From Akkermansiaceae bacterium UBA985 (lineage in GTDB: Bacteria > Verrucomicrobiota > Verrucomicrobiia > Verrucomicrobiales > Akkermansiaceae): a stretch of 7,888 bases of DNA. Under the pieces are notes generated by a model. It had not been told where the DNA came from. It made no database searches and worked only from the letters and a program-made list of their open reading frames with translations. Location: the NCBI GenBank assembly GCA_002292185.1, contig DBBL01000168.1:9576-17463 (forward strand), in the 5' to 3' direction. Both the position numbers and the translations under genes were made by a program. This document shows, piece by piece, positions 1-5,543 of the stretch. Position 1 is the stretch's first letter, and every line of letters begins with the position of its first letter.

Positions 1-351
1 GCTGCCATACCTGCTGCCGTACCTAGAATGACCGTAGCGGCTGCTGCTGTAGTTGTTGTATCTACTGCGATGATTATAGTGGCCACTGTGATGACCGTAG
101 CTTGAGCTGTAATGGCTGCGTTTGCTGTGGCAGTGGTGCACGACGGGCACGCCGCAGTAACGGTAAATGGGGCGTTGGTAGCAGTCATAGCCTGTTATGA
201 TGCGCTTGGTGTAAATGGCACAACCACAGGAAGCATGACCGCTGCGGTAGGTGTAGCTGGAGCCGCAGTGCTTGGGAGAACGGGCTTCTGCGGTAGGGGA
301 GAGGGCCAGAAGCCCAACGATGATGGCAAGTGTAGCGATGATGATTTTCAT
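1..351 (-). CDS. Small secreted Cys/His/Tyr/Ser-rich protein, C-terminus cut off by the window edge
   Basis: Reading leftward from the ATG at 351, 117 codons are open to the window edge with no stop. The N-terminus is a clear Sec signal peptide: MKIII, a hydrophobic core to about residue 17, then SPTAEA with likely cleavage after Ala23 (AEA|RS). The mature part begins with a Cys-containing segment (Cys at 29, 42, 44, 57, 66 and 74, several beside Gly, Tyr or His). From about residue 75 it becomes low-complexity, rich in Ser, Tyr, Gly, His, Arg and Asn (HYSSSYGHHSGHYNHRSRY and similar). I do not recognise the family. The composition would suit metal binding or a cross-linked surface protein, but that is inference. 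It lies 72 bases downstream of the reductase gene on the same strand and could be cotranscribed. AGGA lies only one base before the ATG, too close for an ideal ribosome site. The long open frame on the opposite strand is judged to be its shadow, because only this strand gives a signal peptide. Confidence 0.72.
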   Translation of the reverse strand, partial: MKIIIATLAIIVGLLALSPTAEARSPKHCGSSYTYRSGHASCGCAIYTKRIITGYDCYQRPIYRYCGVPVVHHCHSKRSHYSSSYGHHSGHYNHRSRYNNYSSSRYGHSRYGSRYGS

Positions 352-423
352 ATCCTGTGTATTTGTGTTGTTCGCCCCGTTGGACGGACTGGATATGAAA
401 CTTATTCAGTAAAACATCATTTT

Positions 424-1407
424 TTATTCAGGGCTGCAGCGCAGCAGGACCTTGCCGTCGCGCTGGTCTTCCATGGCACGTTTGAGCGCCGTGGTGATTT
501 CTGCCAGTGCATAGGTGGAGTCGATAGGCTGTGCCAGCTTGCCCTCGCTGATCCATTGAGCAAGCTGCTGATAGGTCTCACCGACCAGCTGGGCATCGGT
601 CTCCTTGATCCATTCCGTGACCCAAAAGCCATGCAGCTGAATGCGTTTGAAAATGAGAAATTTGTTGGGAACCTTGAGGCTTCTCCGACCCATGGCGCCA
701 TAGGTAACGTGGATGCCCTTGGTGGCGATGATGTCCATCAGCCGTAGGGCACTGTCTCCGCCGACGGCATTGAGAGCGAGAGCTGGTGGGTGATCACCGG
801 TGATTTTGCGTATTGTTTCGATGGAGTCGGCTTCATCGAGCAGCACATGGTCGGCACCTAGATCGGTGAGGGCTTTGATGAGTCCTTCACGCCGGACCAG
901 ATTGATGGTGCGCAGGCCGAGGAGTTTGGCAATTTGAATAACACAGCTGCCAACGCCCGAGTTCGCCGCATTTTGGATCACCCATGAGCCTTTGGGTAGA
1001 TCGATAAACTGGGTCAGCATGCACCATGCGGTCAGTGGGTTGACCTTGAGCATGGAGGCTTGTTCGACAGGCGTATCGCTTGGGATCTTGAGCACATAGT
1101 CAGCCGGGCAGACAACTTGCTCGGCCCATGTGCCCACCGGCTTGATGGTGATGACAAGGTCTCCCGTTTGGAGTTTGTCAGAGCGGCTCTCGATGACCTC
1201 GGCGCAGCCCTCGAGGCCGGGGATGGCAGGCAACTCAGGTTTGATGCCATAGATGCCTTGGATGTAGTTGATGTCGGCGGGATTGATGGGAGCGTAGAGC
1301 ATCTTGAGACGCAGCTCGTCAGGCTCGAGATCCCGGCCGGGGGTCTCCGTGAGCTCGACGACGTCGCTTGGCTGGCCGAAGGAAGAGAAGGTGGTGGTAA
1401 CGGGCAT
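424..1407 (-). CDS. Zinc-free medium-chain reductase, 2-enoyl thioester reductase (MECR/Etr1) type
   Basis: This 327-residue protein of the quinone-oxidoreductase/MDR superfamily has the usual family length. The N-terminal GroES-like half contains NPADINYIQGIYGIKPELP (43-60). This matches the MECR/Etr1 signature, and Tyr53 is at the position of the catalytic tyrosine in that family. The Rossmann half has NAANSGVG (146-153), the family's nucleotide-binding loop, and VRR (171-173), consistent with NADPH preference. HGFWVTEW (259-266) resembles the G-F-W-x-x-x-W segment typical of MECR. No structural-zinc cysteine cluster or catalytic zinc ligand set is seen. The expected reaction is NADPH-dependent reduction of trans-2-enoyl-CoA or enoyl-ACP in the cytoplasm (fatty acid synthesis or a related redox step). 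The exact substrate cannot be read from sequence; a general quinone or enone reductase is the alternative. The ATG at 1407 is supported by the normal N-terminus, though no clear Shine-Dalgarno precedes it. It is transcribed alone or with the small secreted protein downstream. Confidence 0.85.
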   Translation of the reverse strand: MPVTTTFSSFGQPSDVVELTETPGRDLEPDELRLKMLYAPINPADINYIQGIYGIKPELPAIPGLEGCAEVIESRSDKLQTGDLVITIKPVGTWAEQVVCPADYVLKIPSDTPVEQASMLKVNPLTAWCMLTQFIDLPKGSWVIQNAANSGVGSCVIQIAKLLGLRTINLVRREGLIKALTDLGADHVLLDEADSIETIRKITGDHPPALALNAVGGDSALRLMDIIATKGIHVTYGAMGRRSLKVPNKFLIFKRIQLHGFWVTEWIKETDAQLVGETYQQLAQWISEGKLAQPIDSTYALAEITTALKRAMEDQRDGKVLLRCSPE

Positions 1408-1469
1408 GCTTTAAGCAGGTTATTTATGGAGAGCTGTTTTTTGTCGAGAGTTGTTTTCTATAACTCTAC

Positions 1470-1485
1470 AAAGGACCTGTCCCTT
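1470..1485. repeat. REP-like palindrome, copy 1 (AAAGGACCTGTCCCTT)
   Basis: A short imperfect palindrome (core GGAC-CT-GTCC) lies in the 114-base gap between the acyltransferase stop and the reductase start. It matches 14 of 16 bases of the palindrome at 3876-3891, in the same orientation. A second small inverted repeat sits beside it (AGAGTT at 1447-1452, AACTCT at 1462-1467), so the two may form one bipartite element. Neither is followed by a T-run, so neither looks like a standard intrinsic terminator. Similar GGGACAG-type palindromes accompany IS200-like/REP-associated transposase genes in some bacteria, from general memory; no such gene is present here. Confidence 0.5.
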
Positions 1486-1521
1486 CGCAAATAAGGAGAA
1501 GGAGGAATTGTCAAGAAAGCG

Positions 1522-3456
1522 TTAGTTGGTTTGCAATTGTTGTTGGATGGCTTTCTCCAGCTTGGGGAGAAGGAATAGAGTGCCCTCTGTTGAGAGGTGA
1601 TCATCATCAAAGTAGAGCGGAATACGGTCTTTGATTACTTCAACTTGTCCGTTGAGGGTAGGGATGTCTGGTGTGAAAACGGATACGTTTGGAAGTTGTT
1701 CAAATTGTTTGATCCAATCAGTGACAGGCGTTTTTTTTGCGTCTTTCTTTTGATTAAGGTAATACGAATTACCGATTTTTATTCCTTCAAAAAAAGCGTA
1801 TTGAGTAGCGTTGACGTTGCCTATGTCAAGTGTTGGAGGCTCGGTTATGATCAGGATCCTCAGGTGTTTGCTGGCGTAGTTGATGAAATCGGTGAGAGTT
1901 TCTATTTCGGAACCAAAAAGGGACCATCTGGAAGCGATGATGAGCACGTCAAATTTGCCAGACTCGATTGCTCGCATTTTATTTTGATTGAGAATCATCA
2001 TTTGTTCTTCTGAAAATCGGGAATGTATTTTGATCGTTTCTTTATTTATGGGTATTCTAAAATATGGAGGAAGGTTGTTGCCGCAAAAAGCATTGGCTGT
2101 GTAATCGTTTTCAAGGCAGATTTGCTTGATGCAGTCCCCCCACATCGAGGCATGAGAGTCTCCGAATAATAGTATTGAAATGGGTCCCTTGCCTTGATGA
2201 AGAGAAAGGCCGTTGGGGGATGCGTGCAATCCAACATTGGCAAGTGGCTTGTCTGGGCGAATCACTCCAATGTTTAGAGAAGGTGAACCTTCCTGATCTG
2301 CTTTGAAGTTTTTGGGGCTGATGTCGTATAGTAAGTCGTTGAAGTGTGATGTTGGGGTGCCGTTGTACTTGGCGAAGTGTTTGTATGTTCCAAGGATGGC
2401 AAGAGATATGATAAGTGGGAAACATGCTCCGGTAATGATATTTCTTGGCGTGGTGGAATTGTAACGAAACCTCTTTTCGATTACATGGTAAGATAGCGTT
2501 GATAGGCCTATGAGAAGGGGGAGGAAGATGGCGAAGTCGGAGAGATCATTATTCTCATAAAAGAGACTCCTTATGAGAAGCCAGTGCCATAAGTAGATAG
2601 AGAAGGAGATGATGCCAAGGTGTTGTAAGATGGCGGATGTCTTATTGTTAAATTGTTTGCCTATGTTTGAGAATATAATGATATTTAGCCCTGCGATCAA
2701 TGTAAACGGGATACAATAAATCCCACTATATGCGGTGGTTGGGATTAGGAAGCTTATGCTTAAAAGGAGGAGAGAGGGTATGCGTAAGTGATGATATTCT
2801 TGGAGCCGGACGAACTTGTCATGTTGGGTGGCGATGAGTGCTCCTGTGAGCAGTTGCCACATGCGAGTCGGTGTGGAAAAGAAGGCTAGGTTTTGTTGCG
2901 AGGTAAGTTGTGCCCAGAGAAAGTAAGTGAGGGAGGCAATGAGGATAAGAATGATAAGGCTATTTAATTTCTTCAATTTTACCGCTAATAGGAAAATGAT
3001 AGGATAACAAAGGTAGAATTGCTCTTCTACCGCGAGAGACCAAAAATGCAGAAAAAGCTTATGGTGGGCTTGTTCACTCCAATATCCTTCCAGGCTAAGT
3101 TGATGCCAGATGTTAGAATAACAAAGCAGAGCTGAATTTGCATCAAGAGCAACAGTTTTTAAGCCTGCCCGCATAACGATGAAAGGGCTGACTAAGAGTG
3201 TGCAAAGCACTACTGCGGTGACAAGGGGGAGTATGCGTTTGATGCGACGCTGAAAGAAGGTGGATATACTGAATGAGCCTTCCTTATATCGTTTGGCTAT
3301 TTGCAGGGTGATGACAAATCCGGAAATGACAAAAAAAAGGTCAACGCCTAAATAGCCAGAGGGCAGCCAATCCTGGTGGAAATGAAAAATAACAACAGCT
3401 ATGACCGCTAAAGCTCTCAGCAAATCAATGTCTTTGTAGTAGACAATTTTTCCCAT
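1522..3456 (-). CDS. Membrane O-acyltransferase (acyltransferase-3/OafA type) with C-terminal SGNH domain
   Basis: A 644-residue two-domain protein that probably moves acetyl or another acyl group onto a surface glycan such as O-antigen, capsule or exopolysaccharide. Residues 1 to about 360 are an integral membrane acyltransferase-3 domain with about ten hydrophobic segments. Near the N-terminus it has the R-x10-H motif (Arg14, His25), then GYLGVDLFFVISGFVIT and later FWSLAVEEQFYLCYP, all hallmarks of the family. After a linker, an SGNH-hydrolase-like domain begins with LLFGDSHAS (GDSH at 432-435, Ser nucleophile) and ends with DDDHLS (617-622), the Asp/His block. This two-part layout is that of OafA-type O-acetyltransferases. 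I chose the ATG at 3456. An in-frame TTG at 3489 would add 11 residues, but those codons lie mostly in a mobile-element terminal repeat. The G+C is visibly lower than in its neighbours (sampled lines 28-47% against 62% in the reductase), suggesting acquisition by transfer. The acceptor glycan is unknown, and no other glycan genes are nearby. Confidence 0.9.
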   Translation of the reverse strand: MGKIVYYKDIDLLRALAVIAVVIFHFHQDWLPSGYLGVDLFFVISGFVITLQIAKRYKEGSFSISTFFQRRIKRILPLVTAVVLCTLLVSPFIVMRAGLKTVALDANSALLCYSNIWHQLSLEGYWSEQAHHKLFLHFWSLAVEEQFYLCYPIIFLLAVKLKKLNSLIILILIASLTYFLWAQLTSQQNLAFFSTPTRMWQLLTGALIATQHDKFVRLQEYHHLRIPSLLLLSISFLIPTTAYSGIYCIPFTLIAGLNIIIFSNIGKQFNNKTSAILQHLGIISFSIYLWHWLLIRSLFYENNDLSDFAIFLPLLIGLSTLSYHVIEKRFRYNSTTPRNIITGACFPLIISLAILGTYKHFAKYNGTPTSHFNDLLYDISPKNFKADQEGSPSLNIGVIRPDKPLANVGLHASPNGLSLHQGKGPISILLFGDSHASMWGDCIKQICLENDYTANAFCGNNLPPYFRIPINKETIKIHSRFSEEQMMILNQNKMRAIESGKFDVLIIASRWSLFGSEIETLTDFINYASKHLRILIITEPPTLDIGNVNATQYAFFEGIKIGNSYYLNQKKDAKKTPVTDWIKQFEQLPNVSVFTPDIPTLNGQVEVIKDRIPLYFDDDHLSTEGTLFLLPKLEKAIQQQLQTN

Positions 3457-3464
3457 GACTATTG

Positions 3465-3632
3465 CTAGGAGCCTGTCGGACTTACTCAATCCGGTAAATT
3501 CATTTTATCAATGGGCTCAAATCCCACCGACCTTGCTTCAAGTATACCAATACATTCAGCTCAGTCAGCACGATTTGATCTCAATTTCTAAAACGTTTCA
3601 TTCGAATATCGTTAAGTCCGACAGGCTCCTAG
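3465..3632. mobile_element. 160-bp MITE-like element with 16-bp perfect terminal inverted repeats and CTAG target duplications
   Basis: The sequence GAGCCTGTCGGACTTA at 3469-3484 is repeated as a perfect reverse complement at 3613-3628. Both ends are flanked by CTAG (3465-3468 and 3629-3632). CTAG is itself palindromic, so the match can be read as a 20-bp inverted repeat or as a 16-bp terminal repeat plus a 4-bp target duplication. The second reading fits IS5-group elements, which duplicate a YTAR tetranucleotide (established knowledge of that family). The 128-base interior does not extend the inverted repeat and encodes no recognisable transposase, so this would be a non-autonomous element mobilised in trans. 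Its left end lies 8 bases before the acyltransferase ATG, so it now forms that gene's leader and perhaps its promoter. The IS5 assignment is inference from the target site only. Confidence 0.7.
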
Positions 3633-3747
3633 AATTTGCTTGTTGAGTGAGGTGGTCGAGAGCATCGTGTTGGGTGGAGATGGGGTGATGCGGTGGAAGG
3701 GCGGCTGAACAATCCGAACATTAGAAATAAGTCGAAGCTCAGACAAT

Positions 3748-3770
3748 AAAAAAACCGCCAAACTGTGCGG
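3748..3770 (-). terminator. Possible orphan rho-independent terminator, leftward
   Basis: On the minus strand, CCGC, an 8-base loop and GCGG are followed directly by seven T. The stem is only 4 bp (5 with an outer G-T pair), so this is a weak candidate. No gene that could use it is recognised immediately upstream on the minus strand. Confidence 0.35.
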
Positions 3771-3872
3771 CAGAGCAGGGTGACCAAGCCAAGTGAAAAT
3801 GGAGCAAGTGCTGATGTTCTTAAACACAAATGAACACTAATAGATACGTATATCCTCTATACTATAAAGTGC

Positions 3873-3895
3873 TATAAAGGGTCTGTCCCTTTATA
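3873..3895. repeat. REP-like palindrome, copy 2 (9-bp perfect stem)
   Basis: TATAAAGGG (3873-3881) and CCCTTTATA (3887-3895) are exact reverse complements around a 5-base loop TCTGT. The core at 3876-3891 matches 14 of 16 bases of the palindrome at 1470-1485. It lies 58 bases before the DUF456 start codon, so it would be in or near the 5' untranslated region. Without a following T-run it is not a typical terminator. Confidence 0.55.
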
Positions 3896-3930
3896 AAGAA
3901 AAAATAGTGCAGGCTTTGCTTGTTTGTTTT

Positions 3931-3948
3931 GGGAGGAGGGAGTAGGAG
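3931..3948 (+). promoter_or_regulatory. Purine-rich ribosome binding site deciding the DUF456 start
   Basis: GGGAGGAGGG (3931-3940) is followed by AGGAG at 3944-3948. AGGAG is 5 bases from the ATG at 3954, and the first block is 7 bases from an in-frame GTG at 3948. The strong site lies inside the longer frame that begins with TTG at 3924, which argues against that earlier start. It is the only strong Shine-Dalgarno sequence among the starts in this window. Confidence 0.65.
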
Positions 3949-3953
3949 TGGAT

Positions 3954-4478
3954 ATGGTTGATTTCTTGGTTGAGAGTTTGCCGGTGATGGGGGTGGTGGC
4001 GGCGTGGGTGGTGACGGCTTGTTTGTTGGCACTCGGGTTTGTGGGTACCTTGGTGCCTTTTTTGCCGGGGCATCTTATTTTGTTTTTTGCCGCCATAGCG
4101 CACTGGCTGATGCTGAGGCAGGACTCCGGTGTGGAGTGGTGGACCTTTGTGGTGCTCGGGTTCTTGCTGATTTTATCTCAGGTGTTTGAGTTTCTCAGTG
4201 GTGCGGCTGGCACACGCTGGTTTGGTGGCACTCGTTGGGGGGCATTTGGAGCCTTGATCGGCGGCATTGGCGGCATTTTTTTTATTCCCTTTGGCCTGAT
4301 CTTAGGCCCATTGATTGGATCGATGTTTTGTGAGTTTGTCTTTGCAAAGAAAGAGGTTCGCTCGGCAACGGTATCGGGCGTTGGCTCGGTGCTGGGAACG
4401 GTGGCCGGCATGGTGATCAAAATCATCGTTGGGGTGCTGATGATTGTCTGGTTTGTGGTGGATGTGATCTGGGTTTAG
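3954..4478 (+). CDS. DUF456 family integral membrane protein
   Basis: A 174-residue, strongly hydrophobic inner-membrane protein. GFVGTLVPFLPGHLILFF (28-45) is the characteristic N-terminal motif of the DUF456 family. A third hydrophobic segment with WWTFVVLGFLLILSQVFEFL follows at about 62-81. Then come a Trp/Gly segment (GTRWFGGTRWGAFGALIGGIGG) and the glycine-rich IPFGLILGPLIGSMFCEF hairpin, also typical. A last membrane helix of about 25 residues ends the protein. The family is widespread, and its biochemical function is not established to my knowledge. The start is ATG 3954, chosen because of the adjacent AGGAG; GTG 3948 is possible. It stands alone on its strand and converges with the pilin gene across a shared terminator. 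Confidence 0.88.
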   Translation: MVDFLVESLPVMGVVAAWVVTACLLALGFVGTLVPFLPGHLILFFAAIAHWLMLRQDSGVEWWTFVVLGFLLILSQVFEFLSGAAGTRWFGGTRWGAFGALIGGIGGIFFIPFGLILGPLIGSMFCEFVFAKKEVRSATVSGVGSVLGTVAGMVIKIIVGVLMIVWFVVDVIWV

Positions 4479-4505
4479 TAAGACATGGACGTTTGATACG
4501 GGCAC

Positions 4506-4541
4506 AAAAAAACCGGAGAGAGTCGACCCTCTCCGGTTTTT
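4506..4541. terminator. Bidirectional rho-independent terminator between convergent genes
   Basis: Seven A, then CCGGAGAG (4513-4520), an 8-base loop, CTCTCCGG (4529-4536) and five T form a perfect 8-bp GC-rich stem extended by A-T pairs. It ends the DUF456 message rightward. On the other strand, with seven T after the stem, it ends the pilin message leftward. It lies 27 bases after the DUF456 stop and 66 bases beyond the pilin stop. A weaker inverted repeat (TTAGATA 4568-4574, TATCTAA 4585-4591) lies between it and the pilin stop. Confidence 0.92.
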
Positions 4542-4607
4542 GTCATTTATGATTAGATCTACGACGATTAGATAATAATGAGTGTATCTAACGTGATGCT
4601 AATGCTC

Positions 4608-5312
4608 TTAGAGAGCAGGCAAAATCGTAGGAAGAGCGCTTAGAGAAGGGTTGCCAGTGGTGAAGATTGCCGTGGCCGTGCCTCCAACGGAGATGTTTAC
4701 TAAACCTTCAGTGGGATCTCCCGAGCTTGGAGTAATTGGCAGGCTCTTAACAGCACCGTCATTGAACAGGATCACTGCTTTACCGCCGAAGGCGCTAACA
4801 GAGAAATTGTTGCCTGTGAAAGCCTTCACGGCTGCAGGTGTAGCCACCAAAGGCACTCCAGATGGGTCAGTAGTTCCGAAGGCTGCGTCTGCACCTTTCA
4901 TGGTGTAGGTGAATCCACACTCATCGGTGGCCATAGCTGTAGTAAAGAGAGGAGCAGTTCCGATGTCTCCGTCAGGCTTTACGCTCCAGCCAGTTTTGGC
5001 GTAGAAGATGTCTTCAGAATCGATTTGGCTAGCAATGAAAAACTCCTTGAATGCTGCGCTTGAAGTTGCGGCAACAGCACCAGTAGACATGGTGGTTGAG
5101 TCGCCTGGGTATTTACCGTTGTCTTGGTCAAATTCAAACAACAGGATGAAGTGTTGCTTGGCATTGTTGACAGCTTCAGTGGCTGCGGCTTTCTTCTGCT
5201 GCTTAAGAACAACAGGTGTTGATAGCGCAGCGAGAGCTGCGATGATTGCGATAACAACAAGGAGCTCAACAAGTGTGAAGCCCTTGGCTAGTTTAGTTTT
5301 TGTCATTTTCAT
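4608..5312 (-). CDS. Type IV pilin-like/type II secretion pseudopilin (prepilin-type N-terminal methylation domain)
   Basis: A 234-residue protein with a class III prepilin leader: a short basic N-terminus (MKMTKTKLAKG), cleavage expected between Gly11 and Phe12, then FTLVELLVVIAIIAALAAL with Glu at mature position 5 (Glu16), which is needed for assembly and methylation. The hydrophobic helix runs to about residue 33 and continues into an amphipathic, Lys/Gln/Ala-rich helix. The remainder is a globular domain with DQDNGKYPGD, like GspG/Verrucomicrobiota pseudopilins, and FGGKAVILFNDGAVKSLPI near the C-terminus. No pilus assembly genes (ATPase, platform, peptidase) are next to it, so it must use machinery encoded elsewhere. 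The start is ATG at 5312 (an ATG two codons later is also possible); no Shine-Dalgarno is seen. The upstream region contains iterated GGGGTAT motifs that may control it. Whether it forms a pilus or is a minor or secretion pseudopilin is unknown. Confidence 0.88.
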   Translation of the reverse strand: MKMTKTKLAKGFTLVELLVVIAIIAALAALSTPVVLKQQKKAAATEAVNNAKQHFILLFEFDQDNGKYPGDSTTMSTGAVAATSSAAFKEFFIASQIDSEDIFYAKTGWSVKPDGDIGTAPLFTTAMATDECGFTYTMKGADAAFGTTDPSGVPLVATPAAVKAFTGNNFSVSAFGGKAVILFNDGAVKSLPITPSSGDPTEGLVNISVGGTATAIFTTGNPSLSALPTILPAL

Positions 5313-5373
5313 GGTATGTATTTTGTTTTTGTATTTGAACAGCAGCTCTGCCGAATTGCATTACTGATGTTTA

Positions 5374-5433
5374 TGGGGTTATTTTTTTAGGGGTATTATT
5401 ATGTTTTAGGGGTATTTTTTATGTATGGGTATG
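5374..5433. promoter_or_regulatory. Iterated GGGGTAT motifs upstream of the pilin gene
   Basis: Two exact copies of AGGGGTATT (5389-5397 and 5408-5416, 19 bases apart) are flanked by degenerate copies TGGGGTTATT at 5374 and ATGGGTATG at 5425, giving a 15-19 base spacing. Read in the pilin direction this is ATACCCCT repeated in an A/T-rich background. CATAAT on the minus strand (5403-5398) is a plausible -10 with no good -35, which would fit an activator binding the repeats. The segment lies 60-120 bases before the pilin start. The function is inferred. Confidence 0.4.
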
Positions 5434-5543
5434 TTACTGCTCACAGCATGCAAAAAGATGCAAAATGCGAAACAGTAAATCAATATAACTCAATGAACTG
5501 GCGCGACAAGATAAAAGTTGAGGTTATGGAGAGCAAAAAGTCT

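Larger units (their letters stand above)
3633..3953. other. Intergenic stretch without a convincing gene
   Basis: This 321-base stretch lies between the MITE-like element and the DUF456 gene. Open frames of 60-70 codons exist on the minus strand at about 3612-3829, but their translations have no recognisable domain, and two overlap each other in different frames. The stretch holds a minus-strand terminator-like hairpin (3748-3770), a REP-like palindrome (3873-3895) and an A+T-rich segment around 3840-3900 that probably carries the promoter of the DUF456 gene. TATACT at 3858-3863 is a possible -10, but I see no good -35 at normal spacing. It may be the remnant of a lost leftward gene whose terminator survives. 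Confidence 0.5.

Noticed and set aside
112..747. Long plus-strand open frame of 211 codons
   Set aside because: It lies antisense to the secreted-protein gene and the reductase C-terminus, both of which show clear family or signal-peptide features; its own translation has no recognisable domain.
3457..3489. TTG start at 3489 for the acyltransferase
   Set aside because: The extra 11 codons come largely from the element's terminal repeat, and the family pattern begins naturally just after the ATG at 3456.
3455..3646. Plus-strand 63-codon frame covering the MITE-like element
   Set aside because: It is framed by the two terminal repeats and has no domain or ribosome site; the element is better read as non-coding.
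3612..3829. Two overlapping minus-strand frames of 66-71 codons
   Set aside because: They overlap in different frames, show no family features, cross a terminator-like hairpin and (one of them) the MITE end.
3924..3953. TTG start at 3924 for the DUF456 protein
   Set aside because: The strong purine-rich ribosome site lies inside this extension, so the start must be downstream (ATG 3954 or GTG 3948).
5448..5472. Short repeats ATGCAAAA/ATGCAAAATGCGAAA upstream of the pilin gene
   Set aside because: Two short units in A-rich sequence, too weak to separate from chance; no array continues.
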